Shown piece after piece: positions 1 through 11,242 of a stretch of 64,000 bases of DNA. The notes below the pieces were generated by a model. The model was not told the origin of the DNA, searched no databases, and was given only the letters and a program-made list of their open reading frames with translations. Source of the stretch: Pycnopodia helianthoides (lineage: Eukaryota; Echinodermata; Asteroidea; Forcipulatida; Asteriidae); assembly GCA_032158295.1 (NCBI GenBank), contig CM063255.1:19675094-19739093 (forward strand). Reading direction: 5' to 3'. How positions within the stretch are numbered: position 1 is the stretch's first letter; each line of letters starts with the position of its first letter. Position numbers and translations under genes: made by a program.

Positions 1-175
1 GAATGCTGCGGGATTTGTCTCGTATTTGGTGACGGATGTATATTGCACTGTATCCAGCTGAAACTGTTATTGTATCTTTATGGAGACTGTGTCCCCCATA
101 AATCAACATTACGATGACACAGACCAGTCTATATCAGCCCTAATTAACACGGTTTCCTCCAGCTTTTATCACCAT

Positions 176-362
176 GGCCCAATTTCGTAGAGCTGTTTGA
201 GCAGAACGTATTGCTTTAAACACATTTCAGGCACCAATTGGCAGAAAAACCAGTCACAAGTTGGGCATGTGTAAGGTTTTTCGGCTGGTAATCTATTTCT
301 GGTAGCCAACATTATGTTGTGCTAGGTACTTTTTGCGTGAAGCAGCTCAATCAAATTGGGCT
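176..362. mobile_element. Family F MITE-like element, copy 1 (diverged)
   Basis: The left end reads GGCCCAATTTCGTAGAGCTG and the right end AGCAGCTCAATCAAATTGGG, so the ends are imperfect inverted repeats of about 20 bp. The interior holds the family's 'GGCTGGTAA' block. Other copies lie at 9807, 18100, 33620, 55127 and 57764. No coding capacity is visible; it is a non-autonomous element. Confidence 0.7.
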
Positions 363-1552
363 AATGTTGACTACAATTCGTGTAGGACATTGCTTGATGT
401 TGATAAACTGTCAACATTACAAGTTTACACGTTCTGACAATTACAAATTATGTTTGGAATATTTGCTTGTTCTTAAACTTCCGACAAACAACCCTCGTTT
501 GTCCGACTCAGAACCTGCAAACGTTTTGCTTCAAAATGTTGCAACACCTCACGATTTGTGGTATTAAACTTCCCAGCTTTGAACTGCAAAAAAAACTACC
601 AGAGTCATCACTAACCTGAAAAACAACCCATACTTGACTCATGTAAAAGCTTACATCATAAAAACTAAGATGCGGCTGGTGTGAGACCAGCCATACAAAG
701 TATTGTCTAAAGTTTTGCCAATGGAGTAAGATGTAGACCCAAGGAAGAATGGTCTTACATATTTTGCTTTGAAAATATCCGATACATTGTCTTGCAGCAA
801 CCTAGATGGGGGCGCCTTAAGATGAGTCCAAGTCGTCTGAAATGTTCAATTATTTATGTATTTATTATAAATTACTCGTCTGTCTGTTACAAGGATGATA
901 TCCGTCTTGAAACCTATTGTGAACCCTTGGATTATGCCTTAAATCTAAACCCATGCTTGTTAATAATTTGAAAAGGTAATGCCATCTTGATTTTCAAAGT
1001 GAAATTGTGACAATGGGCACTATCAACTAGCCTTGCCCCAGGCGCCACAGAGTATATCGGAATACATAAATGACTTGTGGTCTTATTCACGCGCCCAGGG
1101 GGCAACTGTCATCAAGTCGCTTTTGGCACTGAATTTTTCTGAGCTTATAGAGTGTTCTTTGTGGAATCGGGTTGCCAGTCAAGATGCTACGATACTGTTT
1201 GTCACTGGTTCCCTGCAAACAAACGCACTAAGCAACATCTTCTCGTTAATAGCAGCTACTTCAAAATCTGTCTCGAGGCAGACTGCTGTAAAACAAACAA
1301 ACACTCTCGCTGCAAACTGTAGAGAGCAGCCAGGTTTAGCGACACGAGGCCCTGGCAGATGGCTCGGTGTCGCATCATCTTATTACCGTCGTGAATCAAT
1401 CCAAACTCCGTCTTGGACATTTAATTAAAAGGAGGTGGAAAGGCCATCTGACTGGAATCGGAATTGATATCCATATTCAAGCTGAACCTGCTTCAAATAA
1501 TTTCGCTGAAATTGGGGATCCAAGTCTTCTTGCAGCATTACTCTAAAACAAA
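363..1552. other. Intergenic or intronic, no gene recognised
   Basis: Reading frames here are short and have no recognisable domain. Small hairpins are visible at about 672-695 (GGCTGGT/ACCAGCC) and about 1339-1371 (GCGACAC/GTGTCGC). The open frame at 1033-1428 lacks an ATG start and any family signature, so I do not call it a gene. Confidence 0.5.
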
Positions 1553-1766
1553 AACCGGGTCAGAATTGACCCGGATGCGGGTCCTGTGGGGGAACTAAAC
1601 CCATTTCTGGGTCAGTGTGAACCAGAATCTGTGTCAAAATGGGTCAAAGTGAAGCAGAACCCTTGTCAAAAATCAAATTTTTGACAAGTTTCAGGGTCAG
1701 TCTTACCCCAAAATGGGCAAGGCCCCTGTTCGGATTCCGGAGTCAGTTCTAACCAGGGAGTTTAAG
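1553..1766. mobile_element. Family C element, copy 1 (GGGTCA-rich)
   Basis: A repeat of about 215 bp built from GGGTCA/TGACCC words, starting CCGGGTCAGAATTGACCCGG and closing with a diverged inverted version around GGAGTCAGTTCTAACCAG. Six further copies occur at 5742, 14841, 15416, 34184, 37050 and 56164. It has no coding capacity. The inverted ends suggest a MITE. Confidence 0.75.
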
Positions 1767-2198
1767 AGTGGGGTAACATTGCTCTCTTTAAACTCTGGCA
1801 ATAAATATCTCATTGTTCATATTTTTTTTCATCTGTCATTTTCTAGCATAGCTCTATCCAAGCTCCAATTTGTTTTTGTATTTCGGTTTGCACTAACGTT
1901 TTTAATGTCGTAGGTTCGTCCACGTGTGTCCCGGTTTGATCGCTTACTAATATGCCTTTTCAACGTTGATTATTATGATCATTTGAGTTATACATGACGT
2001 ACATTCACACGTCAATGTATTGCTATCAATGTGAGGACTTCCCTTTGTCCACTGTCCATAGACTTAGCGCACGAAATAAATGTGCGGACACAATCATACA
2101 AAGTACCAAAAGGTGAGGACAGCATTGTTCCTTTTGTGTTCCTTTGCTCTGCTGTCCCCACTCGTGCCGTGCTGGTAATACCATGCCATTGTACATTA
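1767..2198. other. No gene recognised
   Basis: AT-rich sequence with short overlapping frames on both strands and no domain, splice or RNA signal that I can support. Confidence 0.4.
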
Positions 2199-2341
2199 TA
2201 CAATTGTTGCCTGCGGTGACATGGTCCATGGTGTTTTGTACATCCGAGGGGGCAAATGGCACCCGAGGCGAAGCCGAGGGTGCCATTTGCCCCCGAGGGT
2301 GTACAAAACCAATGTACCGTATCACAGCAGGCAACAATTGC
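2199..2341. repeat. Long imperfect palindrome with a GC-rich core
   Basis: Arms of about 70 bp fold on a centre near 2269. The outer arms are CAATTGTTGCCTGC against GCAGGCAACAATTG. The inner arms are GGGGGCAAATGGCACCC against GGGTGCCATTTGCCCCC. The transcript would form a long hairpin. It is probably a hairpin-type MITE, although no second copy is present to confirm this. Frames called across it on both strands are mirror images of each other. Confidence 0.8.
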
Positions 2342-2448
2342 TTTGTTATACCTCTGTCTTGAATTCTTAGTAATTATTTCCCCATCTGAAGGACTCCAAT
2401 TTCATCGAAACGATGATAATCTCGATCCTTTGCTGCACAGAAAGTTGT

Positions 2449-2468
2449 ACGACGCGCGCGCGCGCGTG
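2449..2468. repeat. (CG)n alternating purine-pyrimidine run
   Basis: A run of alternating C and G of about 17 bp flanked by ACG and TGAG. Such runs can adopt Z-DNA and are unusual in an AT-rich, CpG-methylated type of genome. Confidence 0.7.
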
Positions 2469-2930
2469 AGAGGAGAGTGGTACGTGGATATTTGTGGCCC
2501 ACTCATGTGATCGTTCTGCGCCAATGAAAATACAGCATTCAAGACTGAGGTATAACAATACATTATGTCCTTGGCCATTATCGGTATCCCCCACTCGACC
2601 CCAGCATCAATTTTCGATATTGTTTTAACCTTGCCCAGACATTGTTTAAACAATGGTTGCATTCACACTTGCAAACTAATTTCATGAGCAAAAATCTTAC
2701 TTGGTATATGTCATATATCTCAAACTGTTATAGTGCGGTAGGTATGTTGTTGTATGTTTTGATGCATACATTTAATTGTGCATAATGGACTTTTGCTGTG
2801 TTTGGTTATGCATCAATATAGGGCCCCAAGAGAGAGAAAGTGCAGTGCCTGGCGGGGCAACTCAACACTTCATTATGATAGTAATAATAACGGTAATAAC
2901 AATGGTTTCACCAACCTATTAATATGCTTC

Positions 2931-3270
2931 TAAAGGTATTGTACACTTTCGGTAACAGCTCAAAATCAGTGTCCACATTTTGTGTGATTAAACATATGCA
3001 CGAACAAACAAACCTGTGAAAGTTTGAGCTCAATTGGTCATCGAGGTCACGAGAAAATAGTAAAAAGAGATCTTATGTGTTTTCTGTTTTTTCAAATTAT
3101 CGCGCGCGATAATTACTATTGTTTTACTCGTTTCTCAGAAACGATAGCATTTTAGGCAGAAATATTTTAAGGAACCCTTTCTACCATTACTTACTTTAAA
3201 TCATGTAAGTTATGTGAGAATCTGTGAACATTGTGTTTTTCGATCTTACCAATGGTGTACAGGGCCTTTA
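2931..3270. mobile_element. Family A MITE, copy 1 (340 bp)
   Basis: The ends are inverted repeats: TAAAGGTATTGTACACTTTC on the left, and TAAAGGCCCTGTACACCATT as the reverse complement of the right. The interior has a perfect palindrome, AATTATCGCGCGCGATAATT, and a core block (about 3005-3070) that also occurs in family B. The copy at 9977-10313 lies in the opposite orientation and is highly similar. There is no open frame, so it is non-autonomous. Confidence 0.9.
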
Positions 3271-4909
3271 ATGAGGCCTAACACAAAAATAAAACAGTTT
3301 CTCGTGCAGGCTTTTCTAAAGAAAGGGGAAGCAATCCAATATGGTGGACTCTCCCACAGGAGCCTTCAAATGTAGACGCTCTGCATCTTAACCGCTCATT
3401 AGTGAAAACAATTTAAGAATGATATCAAGGTTGCCGTAAAAAAAGAAAGCGGTTGGCGACGAGAAACCGACTTTTTTTTTAAAGCCGAATGTTAAAGAGA
3501 TCGGGTGCATTTATTCTACGATAACAACACGGGTCCCAACTATCCACTCTTCTTTTTTATATGAAAAAAAAGAAAGAACCAAGATAGCTGTGTGATTGAA
3601 GGCCGGACAGTAAGTGTGGTATTATGTCCAGATCACGGTACAACCTTGTTCACAGTTTCATGAGATATAAGTTATCCAGTGCTGTATAATTGTCTTTCGG
3701 CCTGTCGCTAAAAAGCATCAGACAGCATTATGCGAAGTAAGAGCGGCTTCGTGTAGGACTATATTTTCGACTACAATGTCTATTGGCGATCTATTTCATT
3801 CCGTCTATGCATTTAAATAGTAGTATTCAAGATACACCTCATACCTGTATTATTTAACAGGTGTAAGCTATCTTGACTGCAAATATTAACATGATAATAA
3901 GTATCATGTGCTAACTTGACTGCAAATATTACATTATAATAATTTTCATATTAAATGAAAACCAAAGACTGTGTCACAAATCATATTGTCGCTAATTCGA
4001 GACGTTTCCATAGTAATTAAATTGCCCCAGTCAAGTGAAATATAGTACACAAACTAGTACAGAGATTCGCGGTGTATGTCTAAAATTGCCTAGCCTATAT
4101 AGGCAGTGAGGAAGACAGGACTTGTCAGATGATTTCAATGTTTTGAACACAAACACAAAAAACCAGATCCAAAACCATGGATTGGATTAATTTGCCATCA
4201 AAACAATCACAAACGCACTGTGTGTGATCGACTACTCGAAAACGAGTAGTCGCTGTATACGCATGCTGCAATATTTGTTACACCGTGACATTGTGTCATT
4301 GTATACAATATCAATGTTAGAACAACAACAAAACTCCTTCAACTTTTCCGTTGGTTCAAGACACAGACCAGCCTGGGAAATATACCTACTATTTTCAATT
4401 CACACTTCACAGTGAACTGCCGATAATACTAAAAATTCTGTTTGATTTACCATTCCCCCCCCCCACCACCCCATCACCCCATATATATATATATATGATA
4501 ATAAAAATAGTGAATCTCACAATCGCTTATTGCAATTTATAATAAATTATGGTTTGCCAAGAACTGTATTTTTGGTTCGCTAAAATGGCATCGTCATGCC
4601 AGTTCGGTCCCTCTGTCTTGAAACTCTTCTATCTTGCTAAACAAGCACCCTACTACTTACTAAATCCTTTCACCAAACACAATGACTCTCACTTGTCGCT
4701 AAGGATACCGCGGTTCTGCACCGGGTTTATAATTAGATAAGTGTAGCCTTCTTTCAAAGCGGTACCAAGTCGTAAAAAGAATGACTCCACGATTGGCATT
4801 CACCACTAAAAGGCAGCAAGGATAGAGCCATAGTTCTACACGGAAAACATATTTTTCATGAATGCACACTAATTCTCCTGACGCCATTATGTTTTCAAGA
4901 TCACAGTGC
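3271..4909. other. No gene recognised; small low-complexity runs
   Basis: AT-rich sequence. A poly-C tract (about 4446-4465) is followed by an (AT)n run (about 4480-4496). The segment near 3838-3930 has partly repeated words (TATCTTGACTGCAAATATTA and similar) in two imperfect copies. Frames are short and without domains. Confidence 0.4.
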
Positions 4910-5325
4910 GAAGACCCTTAAGGACAGCTCAGTTCCATTGATGAGTTGTTCAATGGGAGATATTGGGGGGACTCGGCCTAACTTAATCCCGTCAAGGGTG
5001 TACTTGCTCAATGGAATGTAAAGGTCGAGTTGGCGCTGAAATGCTACGGGAAATGTTAATGAGTCAACTATGATGGACAAGACGCGCTTATTACAGAATT
5101 GTTTGTGGCATTGAGTAGCTGTCACATTGGTGCGACTGTGGGGGTGTTTTGTTTGTTTGTTTGTTTTGTGCTGTTGTTGTTGTTGTTGTTGCTGTTGTTG
5201 TTGTTGTGGTTTGTATTATTCTATACAGGGGGGGGGGTCAGTGGAGGGTGACAAATCTTTGTTTTTGCGAAAGGGAAAGTCACAACCTACGTACAACAAT
5301 TACAACTTCTTTTCAAATCACATCA
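4910..5325. repeat. Tandem duplication, unit 1 (416 bp)
   Basis: A 416-bp unit beginning GAAGACCCTTAAGGACAGCT is followed immediately by a second copy. It contains a (GTTT)n run, a (GTT/GCT)n trinucleotide stretch and a poly-G run. The trinucleotide and G runs create spurious cysteine- or leucine-run frames; they are not genes. The two units are nearly identical and differ mostly by one- or two-base indels. Confidence 0.9.
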
Positions 5326-5730
5326 GAAGACCCTTAAGGACAGCTCAGTTCCATTGATGGTTGTTCAATGGGAGATATGGGGGGACTCGGCCTAACTTAA
5401 TCCCGTCAAGGGTGTACTTGCTCAATGGAATGTAAAGGTCGAGTTGGCGCTGAAATGCTACGGGAAATGTTAATGAGTCAACTATGATGGACAAGACGCG
5501 CTATTACAGAATTGTTTGTGCATTGAGTAGCTGTCACATGGTACGACTGTGGGGGTGTGTTTGTTTGTTTGTTTGTTTTGCTGCTGTTGTTGTTGTTGTT
5601 GTTGCTGTTGTTGTTGTTGTGGTTTGTATTATTCTATCCAGGGGGGGGGTCAGTGGAGGGTGACAAAATCTTTGTTTTTGCGAAAGGGAAAGTCACAACC
5701 TACGTACAACAATTACAACTTCTTTTCAAC
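5326..5730. repeat. Tandem duplication, unit 2 (~405 bp)
   Basis: The second copy of the preceding unit. Relative to unit 1 it lacks single bases in GATGAGTTG, ATATTGGG, GCGCTTATT, TGTGGCATT and CACATTGG, and has one extra A in GACAAAATC. Similarity ends at about TCTTTTCAAC, just before a family C element. Confidence 0.9.
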
Positions 5731-5741
5731 ATATACAGAAC

Positions 5742-5975
5742 TCCCGGGTAGAGTTTACCGGAGTCAGGGTTCCATGGGGCCTGTCCCGGGGACTGACCAA
5801 TTTCTGGGTCAGGCTGACCGGAAAATGGTTAAAATAAATGGAATTTCAGCTCGGATTCCGCGTCAGCTTGACTCGTCTATGGGTAATTTTGGCACATATT
5901 CAATGTCATACTGACCAGAAATGGGTCAGGCCCCTATTGAACCCGGATCCGGGTCAACTATGACCGGAAGTGTTT
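5742..5975. mobile_element. Family C element, copy 2
   Basis: Starts at CCCGGGTAGAGTTTACCGG and ends near GGATCCGGGTCAACTATGAC, with GGGTCAG and TGACC words throughout. Its left end directly abuts the tandem duplication, so the duplication endpoint and the element boundary nearly coincide. Confidence 0.75.
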
Positions 5976-6829
5976 AGACTGTAAGCAGTGATCTCAGGGT
6001 TTGGAGCTAGGTTAAAAAAAAAGGCAACACACCAGACTTGCAAGAAAATACAATTCGGAGCATTCATCTCTCTTTATAACAATACAAAAATAGTCCAACA
6101 TTACTCGTATTTTTCAACTAATAGTATTACAAGAACTGAAGAAAAACAACCGTGGTTTTTAGTATGGAATGGACACTTTAAAAAAAGAAGCCAACTGCAT
6201 GTATATAAATATATGTATATTTATAGACTGAATTCAAGGGCTGACTCCGACAGAGAATCCGATTCGGTAAATCGGCAGACAAAGATTCACATACAAGATC
6301 AGGCACACTGCCATGGCAACTCAATCAGTTTATTGTACAACATACGACGCAACTCGGTATCTATAGTTGATTGCTTTTGTTTTGTCTGGCTGATTAATTG
6401 GTGCTGACGTCAGAGTTGTTGTAAGTCAAAGTACAGACACGATTGAAAATGATTGCGTTACATTTATATCAGAATTGCTGGTATAAAAACTGCCCCGAAA
6501 TCAACATGGTTTTACGACGGCGGGTTTACACAAAAATGCAAGATTCTTCTTCTTCTTTTTTCCATATATTAAGTACAAACTCAATTACATGAGTAAAATC
6601 GTACTGTGATAAAACAAAGGCATGGTACATACTTTGTAGCATGGACTCTACACGACTGTCAGACTATCGGAACGTCAGACGCTTTGATGACAGATTGTGA
6701 CGTGTTTAAAACGTCACAATTCCGAATCAGAAATGACATTAACATAATGTGAAGTTTGTGGAGGCATAAAAAAAAACTCTTAATGAGTTGAGGAGGATCT
6801 AGAATCACAACCAGTCCACCACCACATCA
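5976..6829. other. No gene recognised
   Basis: AT-rich. A 139-codon frame at 5988-6407 has no ATG context, domain or compositional bias that would support a gene. Nothing else is visible. Confidence 0.4.
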
Positions 6830-6945
6830 AAGACAATATTTTCCTCCTGTACAGTCCTAACATTCTGTAAAACATCCCTGAGACTCTAAGCGCACAATGA
6901 ATACATAGGAGGGGGAAGTTCACCATGCCCCATATCGAGCACCAG
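6830..6945. repeat. Family H repeat, copy 1 (partial)
   Basis: Matches the right half of family H and ends with ACCATGCCCCATATCGAGCA. Other copies are at 28671, 40930, 50181, 51379 (diverged), 51952 and 53951. The family consensus includes GTGGCAGAGGGTG, a poly-C or poly-G run and AATGAAGACACAATT. Confidence 0.75.
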
Positions 6946-7065
6946 ATGCGTGCTGCACTTGGACCGAAAATGGCGTCCACCAACCACGTGACCAAAGAAA
7001 AAGGTCCCTCCATGTCGCAACTCCCTCAACAACCAGCTCTGGGCAGACCTAGACTATATTCCTAC
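6946..7065 (+). repeat. Interspersed repeat P, copy 1
   Basis: Shares GGACCGAAAATGGCGTCCA, CACGTGACC, GTCGCAACTC and AGCTCTGG, in this order and spacing, with the reverse complement of 53680-53800. It follows family H sequence directly, so P and H may be parts of one larger element here. Confidence 0.65.
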
Positions 7066-8370
7066 AATGACCTTTTCTTTTCTTCTGTGAGGACGAACGC
7101 ATTGAGTCATCTCCTATCCACTACACTCAATGGAATCGAATCTCCGCTTCGTGGCTGTTTGATTCTTTGACAACAAGTCTAATATTTCACCGCAGCATTC
7201 TCAGAGGGACGCCGGGCGGCGCACGAGGCTTGCATTATTCATGATATGGTAACTACAAAGAGATGTATTGGGTTCCTTTTTAGGGGACGCCCGGTTGCCG
7301 CGCGTGCTCTACATGTTGTAAATCTCACGTGATCTCATCCGAAACGTTGATCCACGAATTAAAGGAGAACTGAAATTGGGACGAGCTATTGACGCAGATG
7401 TAACTTGAGATACCAGGGGCTAAGGATGCAAGGTTCCCGCCTAAAAGTACGTTTACCTCTTAATATTCTGGAGAGCTACATGCTTAACACACTATTAAGA
7501 CCGGGTGATTTGTAGTAGGTTTTTTTTCCAATTTGTTTAATTGACACAATCAATAAAATAACACAGATTTTCACAAAGTGAGTTTTACCGCTGGGAGCGC
7601 TGTAAAGAATTTGGAGGAAAAAATAATTTCAATATGGCAGCCAGTATTGGCGCTGGCGGCCATATTGAGTCCAAATGAGGCACTGTGATTATCACATGAC
7701 ATATTTTATCCATACCCTGCCCTAAAGAGTGAGAAACTAATTAACATGTTCAAAATGGCGACATTGATAGAAAAATCAGACTCAAAAAGTCCAATATGGC
7801 CGCCACCTTTAGATGACTAATGGTTGACTCTTAGTCACACACCAACTCGCAACCTAAATATCGTCCATGCGTTTTAAGGCAGTTACAGACGCATATCAAT
7901 TAATATAGATACCGTTCCCCATAATTTCTTGGGTGTGAGGAACAGTGCCATTGCATTGATACCACAGGTCCTTTTGGTTGGTAAGCAGTTTGCAACAGCT
8001 AATTCTATTTTCCCATGGCCAGTTTATAGTTATAGTCTTTAGGACTGTTTGGGTCGCGAGCTCAAGTAATAATCATAACTTGTGATCATTTCCAACCACT
8101 TGATAAATAAACATTAACTCCCTGAATGTACAGAGTGTTACGTTTTGAGGTTAAAAGACCGTTTAAATCATTTCACATTGATATCTGAAAATCTGGTAAT
8201 AACAAGGGCCAAGTCTTTTCATGCAATTCTTTCAAGAAAATCTGAAGGTGCAGGGAGATCAGTGAACATTCCTGAAATCAGGAAAAGTCCCCGCCTCCAT
8301 TACGGGCAATGCAACACTATGCCCGTCTGAAGTTTACAATGAAGACCTGATTACAAGCAAACTATAGTTC
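7066..8370. other. No gene recognised; one short hairpin
   Basis: A hairpin at about 7630-7669 pairs CAATATGGCAGCCAG with CTGGCGGCCATATTG. The words AATATGGCCGCC and AAATGGCG recur nearby (7745-7805). GGGACGCC-type words repeat at about 7207 and 7284. I see no gene. Confidence 0.5.
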
Positions 8371-8564
8371 GGTTACACAAAATGACATTCCGGGTTACAA
8401 AAAGGATATTCGGGCTAGACAAAAGGAGAGCCCGGGTTACATAAACGGATTGCCCGGGTTACCGAAGAGTCAGGGCTGCACCAAATGGGAGTCCGGATTA
8501 CACAAAATGACGGTCCGGATTACACAAACGGAGCGCCGGATTACACTAAAGGAGAGTCCGGGTT
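8371..8564. repeat. Diverged minisatellite, about nine 20-22 bp units
   Basis: Units follow the pattern GGTTACACAAAAGGAGAGTCCG with substitutions (GATTACAC, GGTTACAT, GGCTAGAC) and length changes. Spacing between the GGTTAC/GATTAC words is 17-22 bp. It is non-coding. Confidence 0.85.
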
Positions 8565-9806
8565 CCTAAGGGGCCAATACAAGGATTCACACAGCCATTA
8601 CTGTTTGATTTCTGTACGGGCAAGGTAATGCGATCCCGCTGAGGTACATTAATAACAAACCCGGATCGCACAAAGAGGTACCTGGATTTCATCCTTGGCT
8701 GATTCTGCAATTATTCCCTATAGCCAAGGTAAAAACCTCAGATGTCCAATTAGGCATGGAAATCTTAATAACCATTTCCAATTACCGCAAAGGAAAACTG
8801 GGGCGTGGGCCATTCTTCTTGAATTTCCTCTCAATGTTTTATTGTGTCCCCCCTTTTTTCCCTCTACCATTGAGTTCTATACAACAAGAAATATGTGTAG
8901 TGTGCATGGAAAGGTCATGCATGACCACTGAATCCCCAAAATCAATCGGCAATGTAATGAGTCTTAGTTTATGGCAGCCCCGCGGCTTGGAAATGTTTGT
9001 CTGTGTGTGTGTAACGTGTTAGCTTTATAGGAAATCAATAACGGTAAAATAAAATGCCGTCTTCAAAAGACTGAGTTTGTTTTAAAAAAAAAAAAGCTGT
9101 TTGAGAATAGGGCAATGGTTTAGAAATAGCGTATGACGTACGGGAATAATCTGATAGTTTGCGATGTTTGAGCTAGCGACGAAATTCATGAATTCAAATA
9201 TGCATTGACAAAAGCTGCTGGAAGTTAGCGCTATTTATACACGAAATTCCTTTAAAGGTGTTACAAAGGATTGGCAGAGCTGACAAAATAGTCTCAGACA
9301 GTGTTCATGTTTTGTATGGTCAAACAGATACATAGAAATGAAAATGTGGGCTTCATCCGTTGTGTGAGTCAGGAGAAAATAGTGAAAATCCATGCCTAAT
9401 GCTCAGCATGTAAACATTGTCCTTAATGTTGGTTGTGACAACCGAAATCAGCTGTTACGGTTTTGTTTTGGGGTTTTCAGATGCAATTTTTTTCTGGAAT
9501 ATGGCTTCATTTCAGATGGAAATTTTTCACAGATGGTTCTAGTGTGAACTTCATAATCAGTACGCTTCCAGACTAAAATCCTGTATGATGCCTTCAAAAG
9601 CATCTGCTATTTTCTAGAATTTTGTAAGAAGCCAGACTGTCGAACATTCGTTTTTCATCTCGTATATCCACAGAATTTCGAAAATATAAATAATGTAATC
9701 AAAATCACAATTGGATTTGAAATTCCGTGGGGGTGCCTGTGGGTGTACAATAATCATACAATCACAAAAAATGACAATAATAGCGAGAAAGACCTTCAAC
9801 TGAACA
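8565..9806. other. No gene recognised; a possible decayed MITE
   Basis: From about 9251 (TTTAAAGGTGTTACAAAGGA) to about 9400 the sequence has a weak match to the shared A/B core (CAGGAGAAAATAGTGAAAA at about 9370), suggesting a strongly decayed relative. No open frame shows a domain. Confidence 0.4.
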
Positions 9807-10335
9807 GGGCCCAATTTTCATAGAGCTGCTTAAAGCACAAAAATAACTAGCAAAACATATTTATGCTTACCAGACTAAGTGTACCAGCCAAAATGCCATG
9901 TCACATGTACCGCCTTGTGACTGGTATCCTGCTCCTTTTCGCTAACCAGAAAAATTTTAAGCAAAACGTCCAGCTTTAAAGGCCCTGTACACTATTGGTA
10001 AGATCGAAAAACACAATGTTCACAGATTCACACACAACTTACATGATTTAAAGTAAGTAATGGTAGAAAGGGTTCCTTAAAATATTTCTGCCTAAAATGC
10101 TATCGTTTCTGAGAAACGAGTAAAACAATAGTAATTATCGCGCGCGATAATGTGTAAAAAACAAAAACACATAAGATCTCTTTTCACTATTTTCTCGTGA
10201 CCTCGATGACCAATTGAGCTCAGATGACCAATTGTTTGTTCATGCATTATGTTTAATCACACAAAATGTGGACACTGATTTTGAGCTGTTACCAAAAGTG
10301 TACAATACCTTTAAGCAGCTCTATGAAAAGGGCTC
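9807..10335. mobile_element. Family F element, copy 2, interrupted by a family A MITE
   Basis: The left part, 9807-9976, begins GGGCCCAATTTTCATAGAGC. The right part, 10314-10335, gives the inverted end GCAGCTCTATGAAAAGGGCTC. Between them sits a complete family A MITE (9977-10313). The host element therefore predates the insertion. Confidence 0.85.
9977..10313. mobile_element. Family A MITE, copy 2, nested in family F
   Basis: Inverted ends TAAAGGCCCTGTACACTATT and, as the reverse complement of the right, TAAAGGTATTGTACACTTTT. It has the internal palindrome AATTATCGCGCGCGATAAT and the shared core (about 10190-10235). The orientation is opposite to the 2931 copy. Flanking CT/GC bases around TTAAAGG and CCTTTAA fit a TTAA or TA target. 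Confidence 0.9.
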
Positions 10336-11242
10336 ATTAACAATTTGATATTAGTTTCCTCTTCGAGCCGGCTATGCGAGATACATCAACAAAAAACAGC
10401 CATAATATACCATCGACTTAATTAGCTGCTTCGGGTATGGATTACCCACGCAGACACATGCGAAAGTGTAGCCGCACAAAATCCTCTCCAAATATTTGAC
10501 AAGTGAAGCCACTGTGACTAAGAGTTGCACTGTGCGCGTTATACCTGAGACACGATGTGTATGGCAGAATTGACCTGCGAATGGACATACGGCAAGTACG
10601 TGGGGTTTGATTCGAAGTGTGTTATTGTACCGAATAGCAGACTTCATTCATTCTCACGTGCGGGTAGTGTGTGTCAATATGGAAACATAAGCAATAATTG
10701 ACCACACTGGACTTATTATGCATACATTCCTTTCTCTATGACTGATGTGCAAAACATGGCTACTGACAGCACTTACAACTATACTGATATAACGGCGTCA
10801 CTGCAGCATGCAGTTGGCATGTGTTTATCTTTATCAACCATCGGTGTAGGGCAAACTAAAAAATTGTTGATTTCGTTCACTTTACAACGATGCGCGATGT
10901 GCACTGTTCCGTGCTTGCAGTCGTTATGCGGAGAAGATCCATATGCACCAAGTGGGATTCGAACCCGGGCAAGTTTGGGTTGGAAACTAGGCCGTGACAG
11001 CATCACTCTTTTCCTTGAGCTCGACACTCAAGTAATATTGATTTCCATCACCAAGGAATAAATTAATACCTGCGAGGGTAGACCGATTGATGTGAATTAT
11101 CAGCAACATGTGCGCCAATTTGGCTGCCGGTACTGCATACTCCTAAGGAGTTGAGATGATTTCAGGAATTGTTTTTGTGAACAAGAACAAAACCAGCATA
11201 TATATAAGGCACTTTGATTGAACTACATGGCTTGAAAAAAGC
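10336..11242. other. No gene recognised
   Basis: A B-box-like word, GGGTTCGAATCCC, is present on the minus strand at about 10962-10974. The rest of a tRNA is missing, so at most this is a SINE relic. Short frames only. Confidence 0.4.

Noticed and set aside
1033..1428. A 131-codon frame
   Set aside because: It does not start with ATG, shows no domain or codon bias, and is crossed by a small hairpin.
5127..5914. Cysteine- and leucine-run frames in the tandem duplication
   Set aside because: The runs come from (GTT/GCT)n and G homopolymers and shift frame between the two near-identical units.
8371..8564. A CRISPR-like array of short repeats
   Set aside because: Units are contiguous with no unique spacers and vary in length; it is a minisatellite in a eukaryotic genome.
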